NCBI GenBank assembly: GCA_012845835.1 | Contig: JABAKD010000002.1 | Location: 25,317,210 to 25,381,209, forward strand | DNA from: Undaria pinnatifida | Taxonomy: Eukaryota; Sar; Phaeophyceae; Laminariales; Alariaceae | Length of the DNA: 64,000 nucleotides | Direction: 5' to 3' | In this document: positions 10,059 to 57,500 of the stretch, in pieces | How positions within the stretch are numbered: position 1 is the first letter of the stretch | Layout of the letters: every line of letters starts with the position of its first letter | Translations under genes and position numbers: made by a program | The notes under the pieces: generated by a model | The model's database searches: none | What the model was told of the DNA's origin: nothing | The model's input: the letters and a program-made list of their open reading frames with translations, nothing else

Positions 10059-12882
10059 ACGCGAAGCAAGTGACTGCGGATGCCCCGTGAGTTGTGCATA
10101 TTTCGCAAGCTGTCATAAGCGTTCAAATTGGAGTGAAGAAATGAGTCTAGCCCTTCGTGAAGAAGAGGTCAGTAGTGTAAAGCTCTGTGCAGTAGGGTAC
10201 AGCTTTGCGCACACTGAAGTATACATATCGGCATGTTTTCCGCCCTTGTTTACCCCTCCTCTCTCCCCCGTTCCCCCACCCTACGCCCGGATCTGCTCGG
10301 TGCTTTTGTTTGTAGTGAACCCTACCCGGTAGCACTGAAAATCATACACGTCTCGGACAGATCACGATCTAGGTCATCTACACATCGGGCAGATCGCGAT
10401 CTATTGTATATCATACACGCCTGGGACAGATCACGATCTGCTGTAGATAATCTAGATCATCTACAGTAGGTCCTATTATTGCCTGCCGTTATGACATGTT
10501 GTGCTGGGATCTGTGTATGAATGTGGAGTATATATCCATACCCCGGAAGCATGTGCTAGATCATGCAAATCGTGCGGCTTCTACCGGGGCAACATGAACA
10601 GCTAGACCTTACAGATATTTATCATTGAGTTAATGGGGGGGATACGTCCCCTATGGCCATGTGCGATCTGGGTCACGCCAGATCTCGCACGAAAGTTAAG
10701 CACTCAGCAGATGTTACTCTGCCGTTGCGTTCAAGTTTCAAGCTCCACAGAGCTGATGACAAAAAAATATGCCCCACTCGAAGAAGAGACGAAGAAGGAA
10801 GATTGGTGTTGTTGAGTTGAGTTGTGAGAGAGTGTGCGTGGTGCATGCTCGATCGATCACAGCTTAAGATCCTATGAAAGCGTACGAACCCCCCTAAAAA
10901 GCAAGCGGTGTGATTACCCCAAAAACATGCAGGTACGAGACACATCGGGCCAACTGTAAACTACAACCAACCGGGACATTTTAGGGTTCCGCCGCCATCC
11001 ACGATATACGATCTACTAGATTCACGTGATCCTATGATCCTACGAGGCACGTGTGTATGTGTATGATACGTTCGTACATATCACACTCCTTGCACTGGTA
11101 TCGCCGAAGCGCCTCGTGCTGCTCCGTACCGAAGAAAGCTAGTTAGTGCCTATCCTTAACAACGAACCGATCCGAGATACTCTCTGAAAACGTCTACGTA
11201 CTAACTCGTGTATACCACTCGTGTATAACAGCGCGTCATGCTGCTGCGTCCTACCACGTACGAGCTACGTATACCAGATGACTACGTATGATGTGTTAAC
11301 GACATCGCAATCGATAGAGAGGTGACGATGGACTAACTGTTACCCCGTTGTACCACCAGTAGCAAGGTAACTATCCTCAATACGAGTGGGGATCGATGAT
11401 CTGTCCGACACGCGAAATCATCCCAAAATATTTCCAAGTCGTGTGTCCTCCAGCAGGCGTGTACGTAGACAATTCGAAAGCTGGTGATCGATCCATTTAG
11501 CACTGCACTACTCCCGTTATTTGCACAAAACACTTGGTACCAGAATAGGAAATTCTAGGAAATGGAAAAAAGTGAAAGGCACAAAGCACCGGTCAGGCAA
11601 CCGAAGGCATGTATGCTATGGGAAGAAATTTCCGCCCCAAGGGCCAAGGAGAAAAGCGTGGACCGCATAGACTATAGACTATACCTGGTATATACACATA
11701 TTCGGACCCATGAGACTACAGACAGGTAGCAAACTAATGTTAGCGATTGCATTTGCATTTGTACTTTTAATACTACTTCCGCCGTGCACTGCTTTGCATT
11801 TGCATTAAAGCAGCATTGCATTGTCATTACAACAGTTGCAACGCATCGCATGTGCATATATATCGCTATGAGTGGGGTGTGTAGACTATATATATATGTA
11901 TATTCTGCGGTATTGCGACGCGAAACGGCTGCGGGGTGGTCCGCAGCGTCGCTCGACATATTTACGTAGCAACACCTTGTCTTGTAGAGTTTTTCGAACG
12001 CGTTTTGGATAGAAGTATTCGGAAATAATATACTGTAAGAGGCTTTCTTTTTTGTAGCGGGAGAATGGTTAAACAGCTCTGCGCCCCCCCCCCCTCAACC
12101 ACCACACACATACTCCAGTTAGAACGAGGTGGAGAGTCAAGCCGTTTCCAAACCAAGGCAAAACATAAATAGCGAACGGGGGGAGGGGGGGGGGCAAACA
12201 CGGTGTAGGTAGACGTTGTGTTGTGGAGATAAGCGCGGGGTTAATTGTTGAATTATTTCGCCCTCATCACCCACACCTCTGCGGTATGATTAGACCGAAG
12301 CAACGAAAAATCGCACACGGGGGCGATTACTAACAAAGTCGCGTATCTTGCTAGTGTTAAGGCATAGATCTGTTGTTTCTTTGTTACGTTCTTAAAATCG
12401 CAATTTTCCAGCTGGTACTACTATGTGTTTTCTCTGTTGTCTCGTATAATAGGTTGTGCCCGAACTAATAATTAACCTTTTGAGAACAATAATCAATACA
12501 CCATACACCCATTACACGCTCTGGGTGTGCTGGATATGGCTGGGAAGGACTGGAAATAATGAAATCACCGCAAAAAAAAACGTCCTAATATATAATTTTA
12601 GTCCTTCTTGTTACAGTAAGACTGTACCGAACACGTGTGTGCAGTATCGGAACAATCACACACGCAAAAACACACGCGTACGAAGGAGTGAGTGGCTCAC
12701 TCGTCGTCTGTGAACCCTACTCTAAATCACACACAAACCACACCAAGAAAAAAAACGGAACACACTCAGGACACTCACCGCTGGGTACATGCTGGAAGTC
12801 GACGGGTAGAGCAAAAACAACGCTTTGTATGAAGAACACACACAAAGAAACACAAACAATAGCCACGCACGGAAGGAATAAC
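10059..12882. other. No supported gene; 3' flank of kinesin-2
   Basis: Contains three short direct repeats of CAGATCACGATCT (10350-10450) and a copy of the window-start repeat at 10548-10617. The part just below 12883 would be the 3' UTR of kinesin-2. No coding evidence. Confidence 0.5.
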
Positions 12883-45521
<32,639 letters not shown>

Positions 45522-46869
45522 ATCTCCAGCTTCAATATACCGCGCCTAACTCCTCCTGTACACTCGTACCAGAGTACAAGTAAGGACGCTTGTTCCTTGT
45601 TTGGTGGTACCATTCATTCACGAGAAGAGTCTGATACTTTGCGACTGCTGCTGATATATCTCGAGTGGATATCGAGATATCTCCCATTTTATCGTGTTGC
45701 AGCAGCAGTGGCGGTCTCCCCACCAGCAACAATGCTGGTATGCGCCAGCCAACAACACCGGCTGTATATCGGATACCGGCACTATTGGGTACGGTGCCGA
45801 TGCCGGTCCAAAAATAGTAGATTCTCGTCGTGCCTGGGGATCTCACCGGCACTAAATCAGAAGCAAGCACTATTAAAACAGCACTCTACGAGGTGAGCTA
45901 CGATAAACCCCACTGGGTGTATCGTGTACCGTCTGTCGAGCGTAGAATCGTGAAAAGATCCAATCTTTGGTACGGTACGAGGGAAGACGAAAGACACGAA
46001 AACGGATGAAAACGTCCTAAAAAAATCTGGTAACATTCTATTGGCGGTTACACCGACCGCTCTGCTCTTTACCTACTCTTTCTTTGTTTCTTTGGTTTCT
46101 TCGTTCGTCTTTCGTGTTCTTTTCTATTCTTTATCGCATTGCTTATCGTACTCTTTCGTACTGCGTTGATATATCGTACTTTTTTAAAGCGACATTGCGT
46201 TGTCGAATGCATTACGATGCATTATCTCTGTGTCGTGGCTTGTGACCACAGAGCTGATCTTTCTAGGGTGAAGAATCAGTACGGACAATGGGTGTGCTGG
46301 ATGTCGACGAGTAGAAAAACGGTTTAATGTGAAGAACACACACACACACACACACACACTTTTTAAAGCTGTCTATCGCTGTGGAATAGTACCGAATCTC
46401 GTCCCCACTAAAGTCAAAACGATATGCGGGATTAAATCCTCCCGTGTGCATACTTGGGCTCGCAGAAACATTTTTTTTCTTGCGATAAAAAAAAAAATTA
46501 ATTGGCATATACTTGCACCCAATCTCTAAATTGAAGATACATTGACATCGCTCACCAGTGTGGACGGAAATATTGCAACCGTTTACATAATAGTTTGCAT
46601 ATAAAGTACAGCTTAAAATATGGTTCACAAAAGGTATCACGTTTCCTCTTCCCTTCGTCTCGAACATAAATCAATACCACAAAAGGTATATTACCAGCAT
46701 GTTTAGGTAGGGGGCTATGGCATACCCACCCCGCTTCGAAAGTACGCGGCGTAATTTGCGCGGGAACTTCTAGATTCTCCGGTGCGAATCAAGGGAGTAC
46801 TTGCCCCAACACGCATACACAGCAGCGCGACAAGCCGCCCACAGCTACTGCCTCATAGGGAAAAAAAAA
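45522..46869. promoter_or_regulatory. Divergent promoter region, kinesin-2 and plus-strand gene
   Basis: About 1.35 kb between the kinesin start and the candidate start at 46870. No core promoter element can be named with confidence. It contains the CA-tailed element at 46191-46358 and a small palindrome with CTCGAG near 45660. Confidence 0.35.
46191..46358 (+). mobile_element. CA-tailed short element, copy 1
   Basis: GACATTGCGTTGTCGAATGC, GTGGCTTGTGACCACAGAGC, GGTGAAGAATCAGTACGGAC and GGTTTAATGTGAAGAACACA, ending in (CA)n. About 155 bases differ at only two positions from 57847-58002. Confidence 0.85.
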
Positions 46870-47079
46870 ATGATCAGCATCGTCAAGTCAACAACGCGTC
46901 GGCACACCAGAGAGGTCGCGAGGTCGTCGTCGTCCTCGGCTGCTTCTGCTGCTGCCACGGCGGCCGCTGCTATTAAAAATTCCTCGGCGGCATTCAAGAA
47001 AAGCAACCATTTTCAAAACTCCGGTGATGACGCGGCATTTAGAAGTCTCAACCACCTAGCGGGGGCGCATACCGAAAAG
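46870..47079 (+). CDS. Candidate first exon of the 48.6-59.2 kb gene
   Basis: An ATG after a run of ten A opens 70 codons: MISIVKSTTRRHTREVARSS, then Ser and Ala runs, ending HLAGAHTEK. The frame would leave at AAG|GCAAGC, a GC-type donor in phase 0, which matches the phase of the 48607 acceptor. Kinesin intron 12 uses the same donor type. No conserved domain supports it, so it may instead be a chance ORF, with the true start elsewhere. Confidence 0.35.
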
Positions 47080-48606
47080 GCAAGCTAAGCAGGGCAGAAG
47101 TATTGCCGGAATATCGCGCGTGTTAGATCTGGTAGCAGGCCACCACGTCGGCCATTTCATCTCCAGTGTTGTTGTCTGTGACACCACGGACGCTCGTATA
47201 GATATTAGCTATAGTTTTGACACTTGGTATTGGCCGATGTCAGAATTTCATTTTGAGACCACAAAATTGCAACAAAAATTGACCTTTGACCTGACAGCTG
47301 AACTGAAATAATGAAGACTACCAGGTACAAAGTAGCTCAGCATCCAAGAGTCGAATATTAATATTTCGTATCACTTAAAAAAACCAACTTTTTTCCCCCG
47401 CTATCTTTTTTATCGTCATCCCACACCTACCCTACCGCACAACAACAAAAAATCACCCACACATACTTTGTACCAGCGTCCATCCTCCTCAAGTCACTTC
47501 GTGACACTCCGTGGTGGGACAGTCAAAGCCAGGAATATAAAACCAAAGAGTACTATGCGCCAGCCGCTGACCTGTGTCCTATCTCAGCCCCAAGGGAACA
47601 GCGAGGTAAGCGAGGCATGCATGTGCTTTTGTTACCGCAGTCTGGTGGCTTTATTTTGGGAGATTCTACGTTTGTTTTAGTTGCGGGCAGCAGTGCGGTG
47701 TTTTTTCTTGGCGCCAAGCTGCTGCTCGGTGCCCACTGGCCCACGCTTGAACTAGGTCCCGTATCGAGGCTACTCCCAAACAAACGCTACGCGCAGGCGG
47801 GGGTGCGTAGCAGCTTAGCTCGCCGAGAGGCTCATCTATGTCGGCGTGCTGCTGACGGGGAACTAAATACATCTTGTGATGGATTAGTTACCCCCACGTA
47901 AAAGCCCGGTTGCTTCGAAAATTCTCGTGTATTGCCGTCTTTCGTTTTGACCCTCCCGGCTTTCCACTTGGCCCCGTCCTATGCCCTCGATACTGAAATG
48001 AAATCGAACTCTCAAATGAACAAAAACTTTGTACTAGGTGAGCCCCGGCGGGGCACCACATGGCTTGGAAAACGAGTAGCGAAGCATGTGCCGTTTACCT
48101 GCAGGGCCTCTATGCCCTACTCGTAGTGCATCCGGCCACGCAGTCGGTGTTTTGGTGTCTTTCGTTAGGTCTGTTGCGCCCACGTTTTTTCGCGACAAAT
48201 CACTTGCAATTAGTATGTGGATGATTTTGCATCGGGATTAAAGATTATAAGGCAACCTCCCACCATTCGGACAAAACAACTTGCAATTAGTATCGAATGT
48301 TTGTTTTGCGGTGGGAAATCCTATTGTTCGGCGCGAAAGCACGAATGATACGTACGAATGGTACAGAAGAATTCGATTGCACCGCTTTCCCTGCCTCTCC
48401 GCGTCCCGGAGATCATCCTAAGAGATGCTTCTTGTGATCGATCGCCGTTTCGAGCAGGATTATCTAACAACTACCTTCTTCCCCCCATCCGACCCCCGAC
48501 TGCTCTCTGTCTTCACTTGTTTATGCCCATGCCCTCTCTTCTCCGACGCCTCCCCTTCTTTTTCCGCCTCTTGGCTGGTTCCGTGCCGGATGGGATATGC
48601 GAGCAG
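47080..48606. other. Probable intron or 5' region of the plus-strand gene
   Basis: Contains short ORFs (47617-47901, 48358) without recognisable domains. The last ~130 bases are pyrimidine-rich, as expected before an acceptor. Confidence 0.4.
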
Positions 48607-49058
48607 GTCGAAAAAAATGACCGAAAGCCGGCAGCTCTCCAAAAGCAACAGCCCACCTCGGCGACCCCCACAGCGGCGGCGGTGGCTACTCCTGTAGATC
48701 GAAGAATCACCATCACTGCTACTGCCCTCTCTCTCGACAACAGCGACAACCACAACCACGCTCCCGAAAACCCAGCCTCTCAGACCTCAGCCGTCGCTGC
48801 TGTCGCTGCTGCCGCTGCTGCCGCCGCCGAGGCCTCAGCAGCAGCAGCAGCAGCACTTGTGACAGAGGACGAGCAGCTGGCGTCGCCGGAGGGGGGGCAG
48901 GCAACTCAGCAAGGCGAGGGAGGGCAGCAGCGACCTCGGCCGGAGAACATCCCAAAGTTTGTCCGGGTTGGGTCTAAGGTTTGCTTCTCGACGGTTGTTG
49001 CCGCCGTCCTCATACCTTCCTCAGAGGACATCACCGCGGCATCCAAGAAAGAACTCTG
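48607..49058 (+). CDS. Hypothetical gene, exon A (core N-half)
   Basis: A pyrimidine-rich stretch (48475-48590) precedes the acceptor GAGCAG|GTCG, so the exon probably starts at 48607 and not at the earlier ATG 48358. It encodes a Gln/Pro/Ala-rich leader, then ENIPKFVRVGSKVCFSTVV and the SSEDITAASKKEL segment. It ends TG|GTGAGT, splitting a Trp codon. Confidence 0.7.
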
Positions 49059-52000
49059 GTGAGTTGCGGTTTTTTGACCGCGCAAAGATAACGTCGAACG
49101 TTGAACACTGCACTCTCGTTTCGGGCTCAAAACACGTACAATTAACGTGAAGCACTTTTTCTCAGTTTGATGTGTTGACCTCTTGAAATTATTTTCATCC
49201 TTGTTTGTTTGGGACAAAGTACCAGAGATTATTGTGGATTTGTTTTTGCATGCATCCGTACTTGTAAAAGGATTTTTGTTGTATCATACAAGTGCATTTG
49301 GCAAACAACCTACATCTAACGCAGATTTTGTTTGACCCGCTGCTGCCGCACCAGCTGGTGCTTGTGCTGTAGAGCTCACCCCGTAGCACACCGCAATACG
49401 AACCAGGCATACAACCGCAGTCTCCCGCAACAAGGTACAGACGAAAAATTAGACGCCACGAAACGTCCGGCGCCCCGTGTATATGGACCCACGCATAAGG
49501 TGAGCTCTACAGCACAAGCACCAGCTGCTGCAGCAGCAGCGGGTCAAACAAAATCTTCATTAGATGCAGGTTGTTTGCCGATTGCGGGAGACCCTATTTG
49601 CAGGACGGTCCTGCAACGAATTCTTGCAGGACCGGGAAACGCCTCCAGAACCACCCTCCACAAAACCATCAAAACCTACCCTCCCGAAAAACACACAACA
49701 GACAGCAGACAGCAGACCATCACACGAGACAGGACACGTTCGAGACCACGCCAAAGACCATGCCCCTTATGAATCTAATTGGCGGTAGGAAACTGCCCTT
49801 GGGCGAAGATGAGGACGTAGTATCCATCGGCGGGCAGTATCGTCGTCGATATAGACGACGACGACGATACTGCTGCCGCCGACGGATACTACGTCCTCAT
49901 TTTCCTACCGCCAATTAGATCCACAGGGAACATGGCCTTTGGCGTGGTCTCGGACGTGTCCTGTCTCGTGTGATGGTCTGCTGTCTGCTGTTGAGTGTTC
50001 TTCGGGAGGGTAGGTTTTGATGGTTTTGTGGAGGGTGGTTCTGGAGGCGTTTCCCAGTCCTGCAAGAATTCGTTGAGGACCCAGTCCCGCAAGAATTCGT
50101 TGCAGGACCGTCCTGCAAATAGGGTCTTCCGGAATAGCCTCAAGAGCCATGTATATGAAGGCATTTTTGTTCAGGCGACAACACGCAGAGCAAGGTGTAA
50201 AATCTACCGGGCAGACAGCAGTGGTAGCAAGAGACCAAGTAGACCGAACTAGACGCGTCTCCCAGCAGCTGTTCCTGCACCTAAAAACGAAGACCGCAAG
50301 AAAGAGCGGCCAATAATGGTACCAGGTATCACGTGGAGCATTATAAATAGTAACACACGTTACACCTTGCTCTGCGTGTTGTCGCCTTAACAAAAATGCC
50401 TTCATATACATGGCTCCTGAAGCTATTCCAAGCTACTCAGCTACTACTCAAACTGGCATGAAGGAGGATTGTTCAATAGTTTGGGGAGGCTTTCCCACAC
50501 AACCGGGCATTTTGTCGTTCATCCCTGGTTATTGTGGTCTCGACGTCCGTCGTGGCGGGGTTTGCTGGCAGCCCTTACGTTTAGTGCAGGGAGTTATTAT
50601 AATTATAAAAACGTTTAGTGCAGGAAGTATATATAACCCACGAACATGCCGTCTTCCAGCATGTTTGATTATGAGGAAAACACATCGGACATCTCATATC
50701 ATCGTACTTGTATTTAACGCTGGTCTTTCTGGGCATGTTGCGCGCAACAGGTTTGATGACACCAAAGTTATTTACCAGGTGTATTACTGAACGACCAACA
50801 GAAGTAGAAACCCTTTGCATTTGAGCACAAATACTTGAGAGGTGGAGTGGCGGATCAACAGGCGTACTCCTTTTGACGGGGGGTTGGGAGGGTATACTTT
50901 CCAGTATGCTCTATCACGCACTGCCACTAGACGAACTGGCATATCCCGGCCGGTCCACATCATTGGAGTTATGATCCCTGTGCCGTACCGTATTATTCTA
51001 CTGGTGCATTCAGGAGTAAGCAGTTGTGGAGCTTCGTACGTCTTGTAAAGTACGTCATCACGGGTACGAATCTCACACCACGTAAAGCATGGGCTCGGTA
51101 TTTTCGTTATATTTGTTGTATAATCTGGTTTTTGGTTATGTTGAATGTCCGTGTAACTGCTGCCAATTTAAGCCTATCGTTCAGTCGCCCGCGAAGTTGT
51201 CGGGAGATGAATAGACTTTTCGGGTGATCTCGTGCGAATCTCGACTATTGTTGACTTTTGTGCCTTTGGTACAACATCGTAAGGAAGCTGGTGGGTGTTT
51301 TGGACCTGATAATAAGCCCTTACGGACTGCTCACTACCCTTGTATCTTGGGAGGGTCTGCTGCAAGTGGTACAAAAGTTAGGGTACCCGGTATCTAAAAC
51401 CTGTTGCTGCTGCACTTTTGCGTCTCTTTTTACGAGTGATCGATGCGGACGGCACGGCTCACACTTGCACAGCTCACACTATCGAGCTTCCATGGCCGGA
51501 TGGAGGCGGAATATGCTCCTCATGTTCTGTGATGCTGTGATGACCTTTGACGGCGTTAATTGGTGCGCACGTAAGACTAAATATACTACTGCTGTAGCAT
51601 GCACATACCATGTACAAGTAGGTATTTCACCCTCTGCTCTGCTGTTGCAGCTTTAGGCATATGTCTTCGAGAAAACTTGTAGCCACTTCCATAAGCAAAC
51701 ACAAATATTACTATTCAATAATATACTAATAATACTGTCAAAATCAGCTGTACCTATGCGTACCTATACACCCGATTTGTGTGACCACGGACTCTAGATG
51801 TTCGACAAGAGTGGATGTGAGACAACATACACTTGAAGTCGTAAATTCGCTGCTCTGTACATACCGGTGGAATTGTGTGGTGTGTGTCGCATTTCGACAA
51901 TACCAACGTCTGCTTTATCACGTCTAAAGTTCATCACCAACAAAACAACATAATTGATTGCTAAAAGGTACTGGTAGTTAGTTTGCGGTCCTCTGTAGTA

Positions 52001-54550
52001 CTTAACTCCGTACGCCCTCTCTTCCTGGGATAGGGGCATATTCCATGCAAGTAAGCGACAAGAAGCCGGTTGCCAGCAGGCGGGCATGGGCACCATGATG
52101 TTACTGGATACAACGCGACAACAACATACCGCGGCGTCGAAGGAAGTAACGAACTCACGAGGAGGTACAGAGGCGCGTCTGTTAGGCGACACGGTCATGC
52201 ACGTTAGACGTCATCTAATTACCAGGCCATGACCCATCTGATTCCATTCATGATAACGCCATCAAACAAGGGCGTAGTCCAGGCATGACCCCGAGTCTGC
52301 TCGATTATTTTCCCTCGAGAGATCGCACAAGTTGCGCGGTTACAAAATATCACAACTATTTCAAGCATAAATTGTTTTTATCATTGTTGAATAATTTGTG
52401 TTTCGCGGAGAAACTCGGTGCCCCCTCGACAGGATAACCATGCAGATTATAGACGAGATAGCCCACCACGTGCGTCAGTCAGTTCGTGACACTTGAGTGC
52501 TGTGATGGGAACTTTCATCAAAAGCTTCTGCGCTCATTTTGATTGCTGATTATCGATTTTGCGATTGTCGTCACTCTGTTTCTAGGAACATTCGGAACAT
52601 TCGGGGATTGACAGTTTGATAGATTACTCGAGCTACGGGTACAGTAGACACACGTTTTGGGGGCAAATTGCTTGGAATTAAGGGGGAATCTGTCTGCACG
52701 TTTTCCGGGACAAAACTAATAATATCAATGCTTGGAATACGTAGGGATGAAATTGTTCTGCAGTTGTATCGCGTTCCGGACCCCAAAACACACAGTTTAC
52801 TCGCTACTCGCACGCTTATCATCGCATTGCAAGTGGTAGTTGCAAGCGTTTTGTGTCCAAGAGGGGGTGGAGTCAAGTGGTCAACATAACTAACCCTTTT
52901 GCTGTCGCGCTATTCATTTGTGTTCATGTCAGATTTAAGGGTAAAGAAACGTTTAGACTACCCCCACTGTATAATACAGCCTTCTCAGTTCCCAGGTATT
53001 GGGGAAGCCGCCTTCGTGAGTCAAGCTTTGTCATTACAGCAGTTTTAGTAGTAGTGCAATTCCCCGGTCGCACGAAGTTTGACTGCCTTTCAAATCAGGG
53101 CTGCCTCTTACTCAGACCGCGTAATGGGAAATCCCACAAACTCTATCGTCGTTTCCCCCGCGCCCTTTTTGGTGGTATCCATATTTTCGGAGCTGTACGG
53201 GGCCCGGCGACGGTTTTCTCGTCCGAGCTGCTCCGCGACCTCGGTCTGCTGCCACAGGCTGGTGTCTGACGAATCATACTAGCTAGCGTGAAATATGAAT
53301 CACAACCAAGCCAAACAGTTGTTTGTCTTGATTTGGGATCTGTCTTTCCCTCGTCAGAGATTGTTTGGTCTAATTCAAGCGTGTTTTTATAGGCAATATA
53401 TTTCTTCTTGGTGCGGCGTTCGTTGGTCTAGAAGTTTTAAAGCGTTGCGCACGATCACCCGAGAATTGATTTGCTGCTGCCAGTTAAGAAAATATTTAAT
53501 TATTCTAGACTATACCTCATAAATTCAGATATACCAATATGCGTAGAGGACTCCTTACTCCGTACGCACCTGATACGCTCGTTCAATGGCCTTGCTCCAA
53601 AAGATGTGCGTTGACGAACCGACACGAGAACAAGGCCCCGTCACAGGCATGCACTTGACGCGTTTGATATTAGAACCAAGTAATTACGGTATTTCGAGCC
53701 TCTTGTCACGTCGTTTCCCCTGTAATTTTTCCGTCCGTCAGGCACACCCCTAAACTGCTGTCTTTTTTCGACGCCATTGGATTGCGTCATGCATATTCCG
53801 TATTACTGACACTCTGTTGTAGTATGTATCATATAAGCCTCCTTTACAGCAGTTTAGTATGGGACGTTTGAAGTTCTGTCAAGGTATTTTGAATCTCTGT
53901 ACATCTGTATATTATAGTACTTGCACGACCTTGATCATTCGTGTTTCACCTACCCTTGGTGGAAGCGCAGCCGTAGTTCCGCTCTAAAGTAGTAGTTTCG
54001 CTTTCATCGAAAAGTTTAACATTTCAACACTTTTTGACGTTTTAGAACCGCCGCTGTATCAACGGTACGACAACTACTTGCTTGGAAATGGTGTAGGATG
54101 TTCACATTTTCGATTACTTCAAATTAGTGTAGAATTTATGTACTTCAACGCGTAAGGACGGCCTTCGTTTTCGCGACTAACCACTTGATATTAATAAGTT
54201 GGGCTTTCCTTCGGGAGTTCAGCAGCCGAGTCTAGACTGCTCGAGTGGTCCCTGATAGAGAGCAACAGGTATCATATGGAATATTAAAGGGGCGTTGATG
54301 TCTCGATTAGGATGAAAATGATGAAACGGTTGCTAATTTTTTTTTGACGCCTCTCTTTCGCGCATCGCCGCTACATTACTTGTTGTTATTTCTTTTTCAC
54401 TATATAGTAAATGCAACATTCGATGAACAATCGACGAGCAGTGGGATTGCTGAACCCTATGCGCGATAAAAATTGAAGGCAAGAACCGGGGAGGAGAAGG
54501 GAAGACACCTGTGACCACGGCTTGTCCAGAAGCTGGAAAGCGAAAGTGTG

Positions 54551-54589
<39 letters not shown>

Positions 54590-57500
54590 TGTCCAGAAAT
54601 GACCGTCGGCATGTATTTCGAATGGATATTTATCGTTCTCTCAAATCTGTTTTGAGAGTTTTACTTTGCCGTGCGAATATCATACCGACGGATTCAACAC
54701 ACCCTGCGCAGCCTATGCATTTTGTGCGCGGTAACAATCGTCTGCAAGATCCGCGGAGAAATATGATGTGGCAAATTCCTTCATTCCGGGGAGACAACGG
54801 TGGAAATATGTCATCTTAGCTTGCCTGACCTGTACCTATATAGGCCTCGTTTCCACACTCTCGTAGGTCTCTCATGGGACCAGACCGCTGCCGACTGTTG
54901 TGGTACTTGTCCAGACGGGGTATGGTAGGCTCCACCGCTACGTGTTGTTGAAAAAATCAACGGAAACAACTCCTTTCCCAAAAGCAACTCAGAAAAACTC
55001 CAGCTGGCGTCTTTTGGTGAAAGCTTCATCGGGTGGGTCTCTTTTTTTTCCGAATACGTATAGCCGGGGTGACTGATGATGGACTAGACGCGTATGCATG
55101 TCTGCGATAGAAGTTGTTACTTGCGAGGAACCGACCAACATTGGTGTCCAACCTTGGTGTCTTAGGCTTGTGGCGTCGAAATGTTTTGACAGCAGTCTGT
55201 TTTTTATTTCGATTCCTGAATTATATCATTGCTTCCGGCGGCAAAAGACCGTGCTTGATGTTATTTTGCCGTATCGTGATGAATGTTGTAATATAGATAC
55301 TATTAATAGTAGAAAATTATCCAAGTCCAGTATCCGCCATTAATGGTAGCTAGTCGTGCAGCGGGCAGCAAGCGGGGTGGCGGCGCCCCGTGGAACGATC
55401 ACTTCGAGGCTCCCATAAATACACGCGGTAGATATAAACAGCTGACGTATAGTTTGAGTTGATTTTTTCAGTTTATAGTGAAACGGACGTTGTGACTCGG
55501 CGAGGCCACCGGATGATGTACTGCTATGCTAGCTACTGCGCGACCACAGCGAGGTGTTACCGATGCCATCCTTGTGATGTTATCGTAACGCCTTTTTGCC
55601 CTCTTGGGAACTTCTACTTTGCCCTAGTAGCTGGCTTTTCGGTTTAAAAAAATTGCGAGACATTGCCGAGCGCATTTTTTATCGAGATTTTTTTACGAGA
55701 AACGGTTAGTACAGCTGGCCAAGGACATCGCTTTTTTAGTCCTGATCTCTGTTCTACAAGGATGCCACAAAATGCTCAGTCGCGAAAGTGTGCTTGTGGG
55801 CGCCATGAGTTTAGCCTCAATTGAAGCCATGGCTTTGTTCTTGACTCGCTGTCAACGTTTTTAGTGTTATAAACTCTGACCGCCCGTACCGCCCACGCTG
55901 AACGCAACAACAGGTGGCAGGCATCGGATTACACTGAGTTCCGCCGGAACTACGCAATGCTGATGCAAGACCCCTCCCTAGAGAAGGAGGAGTGTGAGAA
56001 GGACTTTGACAACTGCGACAACTACACCAACAACGACGAAAACTGCTACGTGGACTACAACAACAACGTGGGAGGCGTACCACTCCAGGAGAATGAAAAC
56101 CGTGTCCCCTATGCTGTGGCCTCCGTGAACGAGCCCCACTCGGCGCCGGGGACAGCAGGGTACCACTACGGCGGGGGGATTGCGTGCGCCCCGCATGTAC
56201 ATGTGATGGCTGGGAGAGCACAGCATGCACCGACCGCTACTGTCGAGGGGGTGTTGGTTGTGGCCGCGGCGCCTGCCCCTGCTGTATTGGCGTCCCGCCC
56301 ATACCCCACGAATGAGATGTCTGGTGTTGGTGTTGTCAAGCAAAATGGAGGAGGCATGTTCAAGGGGGGTCCTGGTGTGCCTGCGGGTCAGGGACGGGCG
56401 ACGAAGTCGACTCGCTATGAGAGGGTGAGTTTTCCGAGGGAGTAAAGACGTTAGCTATGAGTTCGACGAATTCACGGTCGATATTTATCTGCAAGCTGCG
56501 TACTACATCGATCGCCCGTTTTTTATACCAGATACATTTTAGGATATCGTAGGTTGTAGCGGATCTAGATTGATGGAAACATGAGTTTAATGTGCGAACA
56601 CACGCGAAAGTGTTTGATCGATCGCTCTTTTTCTTTTAGATATGTACCCTGGTACAAGCTACACTGCTGTAGTTCCAAGGGGAGTCGCCGACCTATATCC
56701 TTCATGAGGATACATACCCAGTAATACGCGCGATCGGAGTATCGCACACAGCTTGCAAATGAGTTTCGACGAAATCTTCGATCTCACAGCTGGGGTGTAT
56801 TTTTTTTCTTTCAAATATGTATGTACGGTTGTGTGACACATGATGCGTTCCATGTTTTTGTTTGGTGCCTCGAATCATAGTTTTTCCTTTATTTGATTTC
56901 AGCGTTGCATCTTATAGCATTCTGTACCGGCGATAAGTTATTAGACTATGCTGTTTATTTGAGCCCCACGTGAGTACTCGTACGAGGGCAAGAACTCGTG
57001 GTTGTGATACGCCGTACTATAATAAAGTCGATATTATAGTGTTGGGTGTGTACTACCAGGTAGTATTTTTCTCTGGGGTATCCCTCCACTCAATCCGAAG
57101 TGAATGGAGCCTGTCCTGTGACCACGAACTTGATCATACGAGTTAATGTGAGAACAAGTGTGCACGTACATACGCTCTTTGAGAAGTCGAACTGGAACAC
57201 GGAGAGTTGTACGACGAATCGTGTATTAATATTTATTAATAACACATTTTATACCTCGTAAGAGCAGTGGCGATCAACGCTGATTGCCGATGCCCGACCT
57301 GATTATTTATCTGTTGCTTTTCCCGAGGAGGTAATATGCTAGACTGATGATGTGTGGGCACCAATAATGGCGGACACGCATGTATGTTGGCGGGGTTTGG
57401 GAACCCTTCAAATGTACCCGCCCGCCGACTTCTGCCCGGGAGAAACCTTCAACTTGAAAAATTGAACACTACAAAAAATTCGTAGTTGCTGCCCGCGTGT

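Noticed and set aside
48358-48606. Upstream extension of exon A from ATG 48358
   Set aside because: The region is pyrimidine-rich like an intron end and has unstructured composition; the acceptor at 48606 fits better, though this is not proven.
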